This document shows, one piece after another, positions 1 through 7,874 of a stretch of 64,000 nucleotides of DNA. Location of the stretch: assembly GCF_000686725.1 (NCBI RefSeq), contig NZ_JMLK01000008.1, positions 248,001 through 312,000 of the forward strand. The letters are read 5' to 3'. A model generated the notes under the pieces. It saw only the letters and a list, made by a program, of their open reading frames with translations. It was not told the DNA's origin and ran no database searches. This DNA is from Clostridium akagii DSM 12554 (lineage in GTDB: Bacteria > Bacillota > Clostridia > Clostridiales > Clostridiaceae). Numbering within the stretch: position 1 is the stretch's first letter; each line of letters opens with the position of its first letter. The position numbers were made by a program, and so were the translations under genes.

Positions 1-232
1 CGTTATTTATACTTAATTTATCTTTACCAATGACATCCACATCACATTGGTAAAACTCTCTATACCTACCCTTCTGATTTCTCTCACCCCTGTACACTTT
101 TCCCAGTTGATATCTTTTAAAAGGAAATATTAAATCATTATAGTATTGTGCTACATACCTTGCAAAAGGTACTGTTAAATCAAACCTTAATGCTAAATTA
201 TTTTTACCCTTTTGAAAACTATATACTTGGTT
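1..232 (-). pseudogene. hisS: Histidyl-tRNA synthetase fragment, N-terminus missing, runs off window
   Basis: Translating the minus strand gives [16 protein letters not shown], then [14 protein letters not shown] and [15 protein letters not shown]. These are class II motif 2 and neighbouring blocks of histidyl-tRNA synthetase, which charges tRNA-His. Reading upstream, the frame hits a TAA at 233-235 with no usable start codon, so about the first 60 residues of the enzyme are absent and AT-rich non-coding DNA takes their place. The 3' part continues past position 1. It is most likely a decaying extra hisS or hisZ-like copy. A functional hisS must lie elsewhere, because the gene is essential. 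Family assignment is firm; pseudogene status assumes no assembly error at the junction. Confidence 0.8.
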
Positions 233-621
233 TTATAATATTTTTTTTCATTTTATTCATTCCATATCCTATTTTATTTTTATACAACAAAAAACCATGT
301 AGGCAAAATATCCCACATAGCTGAATAAATTATTATCTCACTTAATTTATCATTACCTAGAGATACAAGTCTACTCAAATAGACTTGTATCTGCTTCAAC
401 AGACCAAGTCTCTAGTGATGATGATGTATTGATTTTATACCATTTATAATAAGTGCTTCCATAATAATCCTGCAAATTTATTTTAGTAATATTGTATATT
501 AAATTATAGTAAACGTCAACAATATGATCTTCATAACTAATGTGAATAGTAGTTTACTTTTAAAGCTGAAAAACCTACTTTTTTCAATGTTAGCTTTTAT
601 TTTTTTACATATCTATAATGC
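233..621. other. Intergenic stretch with one perfect hairpin
   Basis: No gene is visible. It holds a perfect 13-bp inverted repeat (361-373 and 380-392, arm AGATACAAGTCTA, 6-nt loop). There is no T-tract on either side, so it is not a classical intrinsic terminator. The rest is AT-rich and unremarkable. Confidence 0.6.
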
Positions 622-2103
622 TTAACTTAAAAATTCTTCTGCAAATGTATTAAATGAACTTTGAAGCTCCTTAGTATAACTGTTATCATAGGGATTTTGA
701 AAATATGTCTTTATAACATTATTGAAGCTATTTTCAAATGCGTTAGCACTGGAAACATCCAAATTTTTAAGTTGCTTATATGCTTCATTAAAGTAATCTG
801 AGTCTACTACTTTATTTGTATTACTTTCTTGGTTATAAATATGTTTGTTATACTCTTGTACTAGAAGTGTACCCGCAGAACTCGTCATGTCATGTGTTGC
901 AACATAAGAAACCTCAGAATCTCCTAGAGCTGCATGATAAGCATCAACTGTATTACTTGTAGAGGAAACTGCAAATGCATCATTAAGAACTTCTGTGGCA
1001 GAAACTATATCCTTATAAGTGAATTTTGTTCCAGAAATATCTGCTGCTGCAGTTACTTTATCTGAACTGTAGTCCTCAAACTTCTTCGCTATATCCTCTA
1101 CACTTTCATTGGAATAGTCCACATTGTTTTCTTGCTTAAACTGATTATATAAAGATGAAAGTTGTTTTTCCATATCTACAAGCGAACTACTGATAGAAGC
1201 TTCATTAGGATCATTAGAGAATTTAGCACTATTGAAAAATGTATTTAGGTTATTAGCTTGTGCATCAATATTTTCACCTGTGTCTTTTGAATAGTATGAG
1301 TTAAGGTTTTGCATTTCTGCTTTTTCTTGAGTTTGCTGCTGTTTTGTATAGCCATCTACGTCACTAATTCCTTGTTCCTCTGCTCTTTTTGTTATACTAT
1401 CACTAGAGTACGTGTCACCAATTTTTGTTTTTGCTTTATCATAGGCTACTATGGATTCCGCAAGATAATTTCCATCACCTGTAGGCACATCTGTCAAATT
1501 GTTAGTTGCACTATGAACATTCTGATTTTGAAGCGCAGAAAGATAAGCATTCATGGAATCTGCAATTGGTGTTACATATCCATCATATTGATGCAATACC
1601 GCTTCATATTCACTTTGCATTTTTTCATTTTCAGCTTGTACTTCATCAGACTCCTCATCATACTGAGCTAATGTTTCTCCATTTTTCGGAATATCAGTAC
1701 TAATTGGTTCATATGAAGAAAAAGAAGTATCAATGTCATTTGAAATTTTTTGCTGTGAATCTTCTCTTCTATTACTTAAAGAGAAAACACCAGAGTAAGT
1801 ATCTGTTGAAGAGCTAGGAACGTTCATTTGTCCTTTGCTATTATAGGTAACAAATTCATTTTCTCCAGTATTATAATCATATCGCACTAGAGCATCTTCC
1901 ACATAAATTTTACTTTTATCAAAGTTGGCTGGTTGTATTGTATCTTCACCTGCTACCACCTCCGTGAGTTTACCTGTTGCTGAATCAATATGTAGGCATC
2001 CAATAGGCCCTTTAGAATACTCACAAGAATTATCAGGTTGTGGTTTAATATTTATGTTATTGTTTGAATATATCCCCGATGACCCAACAGAATTAATTGA
2101 CAT
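622..2103 (-). CDS. Hypothetical protein, 493 residues, Ser/Asn/Asp-rich
   Basis: I do not recognise this family. A strong ribosome site (GGAGG, 8 nt before the ATG) supports the start at 2103. The N-terminus (MSINSVGSSGIYSNNN) is polar, with no signal peptide or membrane segment, and recalls the Ser/Asn-rich starts of flagellar hook-associated or other secreted structural proteins; this is only a resemblance. Residues about 30-90 contain a possible small beta-rich domain (DSATGKLTEVVAGED, YDYNTGENEFVTYNSKG). Residues about 130-490 are acidic, helical and coiled-coil-like with many Gln, Asn and Ser. The gene stands alone and is divergent from the secreted protein at 2289, sharing the intergenic palindrome with it. 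Confidence 0.75.
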   Translation of the reverse strand: MSINSVGSSGIYSNNNINIKPQPDNSCEYSKGPIGCLHIDSATGKLTEVVAGEDTIQPANFDKSKIYVEDALVRYDYNTGENEFVTYNSKGQMNVPSSSTDTYSGVFSLSNRREDSQQKISNDIDTSFSSYEPISTDIPKNGETLAQYDEESDEVQAENEKMQSEYEAVLHQYDGYVTPIADSMNAYLSALQNQNVHSATNNLTDVPTGDGNYLAESIVAYDKAKTKIGDTYSSDSITKRAEEQGISDVDGYTKQQQTQEKAEMQNLNSYYSKDTGENIDAQANNLNTFFNSAKFSNDPNEASISSSLVDMEKQLSSLYNQFKQENNVDYSNESVEDIAKKFEDYSSDKVTAAADISGTKFTYKDIVSATEVLNDAFAVSSTSNTVDAYHAALGDSEVSYVATHDMTSSAGTLLVQEYNKHIYNQESNTNKVVDSDYFNEAYKQLKNLDVSSANAFENSFNNVIKTYFQNPYDNSYTKELQSSFNTFAEEFLS

Positions 2104-2218
2104 ACTATTACCTCCTAAATTATTTTTATTAATATATATTATCGTAAATAAACTTGAACTTTATAGGGTTATTTCAAAAATTAGTATAATATACAAATTA
2201 TTTTATTAATTTCAATTG

Positions 2219-2258
2219 ATACTTATTTAGTTATAATATATAATAACTAAATAAGTAT
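2219..2258. promoter_or_regulatory. 40-bp near-perfect palindrome, probable operator
   Basis: Arms 2219-2234 and 2243-2258 (16 bp, containing ACTTATTTAGTTAT and its complement) are perfect around an 8-bp AT centre. The site lies between divergent genes and only 13 bp before the ribosome site of the gene at 2289. It could be a regulator-binding site for one or both genes, or a 5'-UTR hairpin of the rightward transcript. No T-tract follows. Confidence 0.6.
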
Positions 2259-2288
2259 ATTTTTCAAATAAAAGGAAGGATGTTTAGT

Positions 2289-3641
2289 ATGAAAAATCTC
2301 AAAAATTTTCTGAGATCTATGTCACTCATTATTATACCATTATTTTCTATATCAGCATTTTCCATTACAGCTAATGCTGCTTCAATTTCAAAATCATATT
2401 TTAAAACCAAATTAAGTGTTAGTTCATTAACTAAATCCGAGAAAATATCACAGCAAAAGCTAGCTTCTCTCATTAGTTCCAATACTAAAAAAAATACATC
2501 AATTCAAAAATCAAATAAACTGCCACTAACTTCTAATCTCATGCATGCAAATGATAGTTCCTCTAGTAGCTCTCAACTAGCTTCTGGCTATGCAATTTTG
2601 GTTGACAATCCAAGTAGTGAGGTAAATGGTAATCCAACAACACAAAGCAAAATAGATATTATTGCATCTGCTAATTCAGATGGTTCAAGTTCTTATGAGA
2701 GTGAAAATTTGCCTAAAGATATTGGTATTACAATTCTTCCATTATCTATAACAAACTATACAGTTACTAAATTAGTTGATAGTAATAACAATTTAATTGG
2801 TGCTCAATTCCAATTCAATACTCCTGCACAGTACATTCCAATGCTAGAAGTTGAAAATTCTTCTGATGTTTGGTCAAATCCTGCTTATCCAGAATTTAAT
2901 ATTGAGCCAACAAGTGGCAGTCGTCCAACTGTAAATTTAGACCATCCAATAACTTCTTTGGTTCCTAAAAGCTTAGCTTTTAATGTAAGTTGGACAAGTT
3001 CTCAATCTCAAAATAGCTCTTCTACTTTAAAAAATTCAGAAATGTTAGTATTAAATAGCTCTTCAACAAATGATGACCAAATATATGATAAAGCTGCAAA
3101 CTCTACTACAGACTTTTCAAATTGGACTCAAAATGTCTCAATACCAGATACAGGTGCATACTATGTTCTTACAAGTGTAGAAGATTCTAATGGCTGTTGG
3201 TCAGATTGGAATGCTTATCAAGTTCAGATTGAAGATTCTTCTGTTCAAGTTATAACCCCAGTTGTCAGTGGTGATGAGGGCACAGTAAGATGGAATATGG
3301 GACTATACCCATCATATAAAAGTAATCTGTCAATATCTGGAACATTGGTAGATTCATCTGGTTATCTCTTACCTTACGTATCACTAAACATGAACGTTCT
3401 TGACGGTGATTCAACTATTAGTTCTAATAGAACAACCTCTCCAACCTTTTATACTGGTGCAGATGGTACTTTTAAATATACTATGACTAACCTTCCCGTA
3501 TCAATTGGCAGACAAGTTCAATTTAATTATGAAAGTGATGATTATTATGATGATGCTGTACTAGCTTTGGTATCAAATAATACAAGTTTATATACTACTC
3601 CGGTATATGGTTTTGCATATTGGATATATACTGGTTATTAA
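2289..3641 (+). CDS. Secreted protein with C-terminal Ig-like domain, unknown role
   Basis: I chose the ATG at 2289 because AAGGAAGG (2272-2279) sits 9 nt before it; the in-frame ATG at 2280 touches the ribosome site. Residues 1-30 form a Sec signal peptide (basic start, hydrophobic core, cleavage after TANA). Residues 30-110 are a Ser/Lys/Asn-rich linker. The middle contains beta-rich sequence with WSD and WTQN repeats. Residues about 345-440 read as an Ig-like or carboxypeptidase-regulatory-type fold (SGTLVDSSGYLLPYVSLN, then TGADGTFKYTM). No catalytic motif, LPxTG or SLH anchor is visible. It is likely exported and free or loosely bound outside the cell. A strong terminator follows, so it is monocistronic. 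Confidence 0.8.
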   Translation: MKNLKNFLRSMSLIIIPLFSISAFSITANAASISKSYFKTKLSVSSLTKSEKISQQKLASLISSNTKKNTSIQKSNKLPLTSNLMHANDSSSSSSQLASGYAILVDNPSSEVNGNPTTQSKIDIIASANSDGSSSYESENLPKDIGITILPLSITNYTVTKLVDSNNNLIGAQFQFNTPAQYIPMLEVENSSDVWSNPAYPEFNIEPTSGSRPTVNLDHPITSLVPKSLAFNVSWTSSQSQNSSSTLKNSEMLVLNSSSTNDDQIYDKAANSTTDFSNWTQNVSIPDTGAYYVLTSVEDSNGCWSDWNAYQVQIEDSSVQVITPVVSGDEGTVRWNMGLYPSYKSNLSISGTLVDSSGYLLPYVSLNMNVLDGDSTISSNRTTSPTFYTGADGTFKYTMTNLPVSIGRQVQFNYESDDYYDDAVLALVSNNTSLYTTPVYGFAYWIYTGY

Positions 3642-3656
3642 TTCTCAATAGAATAT

Positions 3657-3705
3657 AAAAAGTAAGGATACAATATCTAAAAAGATATTACATCCTTACT
3701 TTTTT
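3657..3705 (+). terminator. Intrinsic terminator of the secreted-protein gene
   Basis: Arms 3657-3669 and 3692-3705 (AAAAAGTAAGGAT and complement) enclose a second inner stem and end in a T-run. The A-run on the other side lets it also serve the convergent MFS gene. Confidence 0.88.
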
Positions 3706-3806
3706 ATCTAATGTATCTTAAAATTTAACCAAACGATTCACCGTAACGGCAGTAAGGCATACATTTTTGCAAAATATAAATTACAACTATTATATCTTGC
3801 ATTCTT

Positions 3807-5000
3807 TTATTTACGTTTTATACCCAAAATATGAATTGATGCTGCAATTATCTGGAATGTCATTCCAACGCTACATACTCCAATCCATCCAAACATTCCC
3901 CAGAAAAATGTCCCTAGAAATGAACCTAATGCACCCCCTAAAAAGTAAAATGTCATATATACAGCATTATTACGACTTCGAGCTACTGGATCTAAAGTGT
4001 TTATACTAGCCTGATTTGAGATTTGACCTGATTGAATACCTAAATCCAATAGTATTACTCCAATTATAAGCCCCCACATTTGATATCCAAAAATCAAGAA
4101 ACAAATATATGACAAGAAAGAGAATATTATAGCTATGGTTAATGTGAATCTAGGACTTCTCTTGTCAGCAACTCTTCCTACTACAGAAGCCGCCAAAGCT
4201 CCTACAATACCAGCCAATCCAAATAATCCAGCAGCCTGAGCTCCTAAATTATAAGCTGACGACCTGAGTAAAAAAGATAATGTTGTCCAAAATATACTGA
4301 ATGTTCCAAACATCATTGCACCAATTAATGATGCTTCCATTAAAATTGGTTGATTTATTAATAACCCTATTAGTGATTTAATCAATTTTTTATAACTCAT
4401 TGAAGAATCTGGAACAGATTTTGGAAACCATAATTTGAATGCTAAAATTAATAAAATCATCATTCCGGCAGCTATACGATAAACAATTTGCCATCCTAAA
4501 ATCGACCCTATAATTCCACTAAATACACGAGATAATAATATCCCAATTAGCAATCCACTCATTACACTCCCAATTACTTTACCTCTTTCTGCTGGTTTTG
4601 CTAGATGTGCTGCGAGTGTCACAATTAACATTGGAGTAATCGAAGTCAATCCAACTAGTAGAGAACTGAGTACTAGCCACCATATATTAAAGGAAATTGA
4701 TAGAGAAAGTAGCGCTATCGCAGAACAAAATAACATTATCATTATTAATCGTCTACGCTCTTTAATATCTCCCAGTGGGACTAGAAAAACTAATCCTATT
4801 GCATAGCCAATTTGAATCAGCATAGCTGCAATTCCAATCATGGACGATGATACATTGAAGAATCTTGAAATCTGTTCCAATAAAGGTTGAGAATAATATA
4901 AGTTAGCTGCACTAGCAGCACAAGCAATTGACATTAGCACAATTAGAAAATGACTTAATTGAAATTCTTTCTTTATAGTTATATCTGTGCTTTCATACAT
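3807..5000 (-). CDS. MFS multidrug-type efflux transporter, 12 TM
   Basis: A proton-driven major facilitator exporter in the cytoplasmic membrane, with 12 predicted hydrophobic segments. The first loop carries the family signature GDIKERRRL (motif A, normally GxLaDrxGrr), repeated in degenerate form in the second half (GRVADKRSPRF). I prefer the ATG at 5000: GGAGG is 10 nt upstream, whereas the in-frame TTG at 5007-5009 lies 1 nt from it. The MerR-family regulator just upstream on the same strand, with matching operators before both genes, suggests ligand-induced export of a toxic compound. The substrate cannot be read from sequence; arabinose-efflux-like and drug-efflux families both match. 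Confidence 0.87.
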   Translation of the reverse strand: MYESTDITIKKEFQLSHFLIVLMSIACAASAANLYYSQPLLEQISRFFNVSSSMIGIAAMLIQIGYAIGLVFLVPLGDIKERRRLIMIMLFCSAIALLSLSISFNIWWLVLSSLLVGLTSITPMLIVTLAAHLAKPAERGKVIGSVMSGLLIGILLSRVFSGIIGSILGWQIVYRIAAGMMILLILAFKLWFPKSVPDSSMSYKKLIKSLIGLLINQPILMEASLIGAMMFGTFSIFWTTLSFLLRSSAYNLGAQAAGLFGLAGIVGALAASVVGRVADKRSPRFTLTIAIIFSFLSYICFLIFGYQMWGLIIGVILLDLGIQSGQISNQASINTLDPVARSRNNAVYMTFYFLGGALGSFLGTFFWGMFGWIGVCSVGMTFQIIAASIHILGIKRK

Positions 5001-5030
5001 AAATACCAATCCTCCAATTTTTAGTTATTT

Positions 5031-5053
5031 TACTTTAACGTAAACGTTAAGTA
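5031..5053 (-). promoter_or_regulatory. Probable MerR operator before the MFS gene
   Basis: TTAACG-TAAA-CGTTAA (5035-5050) is a dyad closely matching the palindrome upstream of the MerR gene. Its place between the two genes fits a MerR-type promoter with a long, dyad-filled spacer, in which the regulator twists DNA to activate. Confidence 0.6.
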
Positions 5054-5086
5054 TAGGGTAAAAAAGTACAGGTCTATACCTGTTAC

Positions 5087-5482
5087 TTATTTTCCAAAGT
5101 TATCTTCGTTGTTTTTAATGATTGCTTCTATTCTACAAATATTTTTCTCACACTCCATTTTAAACGTATCTAACTCATCTATTTTCTCCTCAGCTCTTAC
5201 AATATGAGTCTTTAGAATTTGTATTACCTGCCGTTTTCCTTCTAAAAGTCGCCCATCTGTAAAATACAAATCTATAACTTTACCAATATCGTCCAAAGAA
5301 AGCCCTATATCTTTGAGTAGCTGAATCTTTTTTAGACGTTTAATATCGTCATTTTCAAACACTCGAAGTTCTCCTATGGCTCTATTATCTCTATCCCCTA
5401 ATAATCCAATTTCTTCATAGTATCTGATTGTTCTAGTTGTTAAATTTGTAAGTTTAGCAATTTCACCTATTTTATAACTCAT
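5087..5482 (-). CDS. MerR-family transcriptional regulator
   Basis: A 131-residue regulator. The N-terminal winged helix-turn-helix is clear (MSYKIGEIAKLTNLTTRTIRYYEEIGLL, residues 1-28, with the diagnostic TIRYYE), followed by the second wing and a long coiled coil (residues about 80-125) used for dimerisation. There is no C-terminal drug-binding domain and no Cys cluster typical of metal sensors, so the ligand is unknown. It precedes the MFS exporter by 86 bp and has its own palindromic site upstream, so autoregulation plus control of the exporter is likely. Confidence 0.88.
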   Translation of the reverse strand: MSYKIGEIAKLTNLTTRTIRYYEEIGLLGDRDNRAIGELRVFENDDIKRLKKIQLLKDIGLSLDDIGKVIDLYFTDGRLLEGKRQVIQILKTHIVRAEEKIDELDTFKMECEKNICRIEAIIKNNEDNFGK

Positions 5483-5500
5483 ATGATTAGCACCTCTATT

Positions 5501-5514
5501 TAACGTTAACGTTA
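5501..5514 (-). promoter_or_regulatory. Perfect 14-bp palindrome upstream of merR-type gene
   Basis: TAACGTTAACGTTA reads the same on both strands and sits 18 bp before the regulator's start codon. Together with the related dyad at 5035-5050 it defines a likely operator motif for this regulator. Confidence 0.6.
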
Positions 5515-5811
5515 GCTGTATGTTACCATCTATCTTTTAGTTTGTCAACTATTGTAATTTGATTATTTCTAAATATAAATTCTTATTTTTACAGGATTTA
5601 TCATTGCCATTCTTCTTAAAGCAAGAAGGAGAACCGCCTCTATTATTTAGATAAATTGTTGAATACTTTTAATCATCAATGACAAATATCTTTGCATCTA
5701 TCATTTCTGTAGGAAACATGTTATAGTTCTTTTTATATTTTGGCGCTTCTTGACTATGTTGTATTTCCTGAAAAATATATCATCAAAACTCAGCTTAGTT
5801 AGTTTAAATAC
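5515..5811 (-). other. Intergenic region with possible decayed coding remnants
   Basis: No intact gene. On the minus strand two short open stretches without starts can be read (one ending MIDAKIFVIDD at about 5670, another containing NNRGGSPSCFKK at about 5620-5650). They could be remnants of a lost gene downstream of the frameshifted ORF, or chance. No family recognised. Confidence 0.3.
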
Positions 5812-6142
5812 CTACAAGTAGTTTAATTTTTTACCTTGTTCCTTTAAATAATCACTATTGAGTAATATTAGTGAATTAGTATAAATTTCACCATTACTAC
5901 ATACTATCTTGTCCACATATTCGGCAATAATATCATCACAATTAATATGTACCTTGTCCTTTATTTCTTGAAAGTCTTCTTTTTTCTCTACTACTACAAC
6001 ATACCCTCCATTATCTTTATATTTGTTTCTGCCTGTTCCATATTGGTTATCTATTATTTGTAGTATTCCTTGGATAGTTTTCTGTACCTCATGTAGCATA
6101 GCTTTTTGCTTGTCTCTCTCTTGAATATGCTATTTGTATCAT
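5812..6142 (-). pseudogene. Small hypothetical protein with probable frameshift
   Basis: The longest open frame is 95 codons from an ATG at 6099, but that start has no ribosome site. A strong AGGAGG lies 8 nt before another ATG at 6142, whose frame (MIQIAYSRERQAKSYAT) ends after 17 codons in a TGA overlapping the 95-codon frame. The two frames differ by one base and meet at an A5 run; removing one A would give a continuous helical start leading into EVQKTIQGILQIIDNQYG. So this is either a frameshifted ~110-residue gene or a case of programmed slippage. The product is unrecognised. It lies beyond the terminator of the TIR gene. Confidence 0.5.
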
Positions 6143-6164
6143 TTATATAACCTCCTGTAAGTTA

Positions 6165-6195
6165 AAAAGCCCTTACTTATTTGTGCTTAAGTAAG
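6165..6195 (-). terminator. Terminator downstream of the TIR gene
   Basis: Arms CTTACTTA (6172-6179) and TAAGTAAG (6188-6195) followed, on the minus strand, by GGCTTTTT. It separates the TIR gene from the frameshifted small gene. Confidence 0.65.
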
Positions 6196-6268
6196 AGTTT
6201 TCTTGTATTTATAATATATATTTAGAATTCATTTACAAAACAGTTTTATATTTTCTTTCTAGTGATTG

Positions 6269-7222
6269 TTAACCGAATTTATGTTGATTATTTCTTAATA
6301 TACATCTGTGTGTATTATATATCTTTTCCATCTTCTCTTTTGCCACTATGCTAGAATATTCACTTGTTCCTTCATATAAATTCATATATTCTAAGTATTC
6401 TTTTTCAGCATCAATATTCTTTCTTACCATATAGTACTTTATGTAATTTGAATTGAATATATTGTTTTGACTAATTCTTGTAATATTATTTACATACAAT
6501 TGTTTAACTTCTTTTGTCTTCATATCTCTCATATTAAATTTACAATGTGAACCATGAATATCTCTATCTATCATAAGAGATATTAATTTATATGTCTTTT
6601 CACCTTCTGGATTTTCTGCATAATCACTTATCTCAATTGTGTCTGCATCCAGGGCATCTAATTTAAACCAGTATAAATCAGGATTCCAATTGCTATCTTC
6701 TTTTTGTCCAACCTTTAAGTTGTTAATCATTTTTTCTATAGTATCTTCCTCTGGTGAATATATATCCACTATAATAGAAATTAATTTACCAATTTTTAAG
6801 CTGATAGTTTTGTACATTTGTAATTTCTCAAACAAACTTTCCTGACTATTTTCTGGTAACTTTTCTAGATTTTCTTTCAATTCATGATATTTATTATCCC
6901 AATATTTTATCCATTTTGCTATTTCAGATGTATTATATATTTCTTTGTAATATATAATAGGAATAACTTTATCTTTAGTATTTTCTGATTCTAGTACTTG
7001 TAAGATTTCGTACATACAGTTTTCTGATTTCATATAGTCTTCAGATATGACTAAAATACATTTATCTGATGTTTTCACCTGTTCCATATATTTTTTTATA
7101 CTATTAAAATCCTCTAAATCATATTTATCTCTTAATAATTTAATATAATTTTCCGAACATTTCAATTCAATATAATTGGCTCTTTCTTCATCTTTCCAGC
7201 AATATGATAAAAATATTTGCAT
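6269..7222 (-). CDS. TIR-domain protein, probable NADase-type immune effector
   Basis: Residues 1-150 form a TIR domain: MQIFLSYCWKDEERA (beta-A), then DKCILVISEDYMKSENCMYEILQ, in which Glu72 matches the catalytic glutamate of NAD-cleaving bacterial TIRs. Residues about 180-260 form a second, beta-rich domain (PDLYWFKLDALDADTIEISDY, GSHCKFNMRDMKTKEV, NNITRIS) that I cannot assign; the tail is helical. Bacterial TIR proteins of this plan usually act in anti-phage defence by NAD depletion or by making signalling nucleotides. Start ATG has a GGGGG site. No ATPase, STING or sensor partner is adjacent, so it may be a stand-alone effector. A large hairpin precedes the ribosome site. Confidence 0.8.
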   Translation of the reverse strand: MQIFLSYCWKDEERANYIELKCSENYIKLLRDKYDLEDFNSIKKYMEQVKTSDKCILVISEDYMKSENCMYEILQVLESENTKDKVIPIIYYKEIYNTSEIAKWIKYWDNKYHELKENLEKLPENSQESLFEKLQMYKTISLKIGKLISIIVDIYSPEEDTIEKMINNLKVGQKEDSNWNPDLYWFKLDALDADTIEISDYAENPEGEKTYKLISLMIDRDIHGSHCKFNMRDMKTKEVKQLYVNNITRISQNNIFNSNYIKYYMVRKNIDAEKEYLEYMNLYEGTSEYSSIVAKEKMEKIYNTHRCILRNNQHKFG

Positions 7223-7236
7223 TAATAATTCCCCCT

Positions 7237-7283
7237 TAGTATGATGTAGACTATTACTTTATATAATAATCTACATCATACTA
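7237..7283. repeat. Long hairpin (14-bp perfect arms) just upstream of the TIR gene
   Basis: Arms 7237-7250 (TAGTATGATGTAGA) and 7270-7283 are perfect complements around 19 nt, in which 5 further pairs can form. It ends against the TIR gene's ribosome site (about 7227-7236). There is no T-tract in the minus direction, so it is not a typical rlmH terminator; a 5'-UTR regulatory hairpin, operator or small inserted element are options. Confidence 0.6.
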
Positions 7284-7381
7284 CAAGTTCCTTGTCTATT
7301 TAACTAAAAATAACAAATTTATCTTTACTAGGAGAACTACCTTATTAAATGAAACTACTAATCTAATATAAAAAGCCTCCT

Positions 7382-7861
7382 TTACTTATGGTACGGTTCA
7401 CCCTTCATAATCCTATAACCTCTGTATATTTGTTCTAATAAAACAACTCGAATGAGCTGATGTGGAAAAGTCATTTTTGAAAAACATACTGTATAGTTGG
7501 CTCGATTTAAAACTGAAGTTGACAATCCTAGGGAACCCCCTATTATAAATGCGGTATTGCTGTCGCCTCGTACTTCAAGGTCCTTGATAAAGCCTGAAAG
7601 TTCCTCAGAAGATAACATCTTACCTTTTAAGTCTAAAGCTACCACATACATATTATCCTTTAGGTAGCGTAGTATTCCTTCCCCCTCTTTATCTTTAATT
7701 ATTTGTTCGTCTTTTAATGATGCGTTATCTGGAGTTTTTTCATCTTGAACTTCTATTATATTGAGTTTACAATATCTAGTTAGTCTTTTTGAGTATTCAG
7801 CTATTGCATCTTTAAAAAATTTTTCTTTTATTTTTCCTACTGTGACTAATGTTATATTCAA
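7382..7861 (-). CDS. rlmH: 23S rRNA (pseudouridine-1915 N3)-methyltransferase RlmH
   Basis: A SPOUT-class methyltransferase that methylates pseudouridine 1915 in helix 69 of 23S rRNA on the assembled 70S ribosome, using SAM. The whole family pattern is present: NITLVTVGKIKEKF at the start, FIIGGSLGLS (SAM-binding knot) in the middle, and the C-terminal HQLIRVVLLEQIYRGYRIMKGEPYHK-type block that is diagnostic. I start it at a TTG (7861): AAAGGAG lies 7 nt upstream and this gives the usual 159-160 residues; the longer frame to 7894 adds an unsupported tail. It follows aguB closely on the same strand, probably in one transcript. Confidence 0.95.
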   Translation of the reverse strand: MNITLVTVGKIKEKFFKDAIAEYSKRLTRYCKLNIIEVQDEKTPDNASLKDEQIIKDKEGEGILRYLKDNMYVVALDLKGKMLSSEELSGFIKDLEVRGDSNTAFIIGGSLGLSTSVLNRANYTVCFSKMTFPHQLIRVVLLEQIYRGYRIMKGEPYHK

Positions 7862-7874
7862 ATTATTTCTCCTT

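Noticed and set aside
361-392. 13-bp hairpin as terminator of the 622-2103 gene
   Set aside because: It is about 230 bp past the stop and has no T-tract in either direction.
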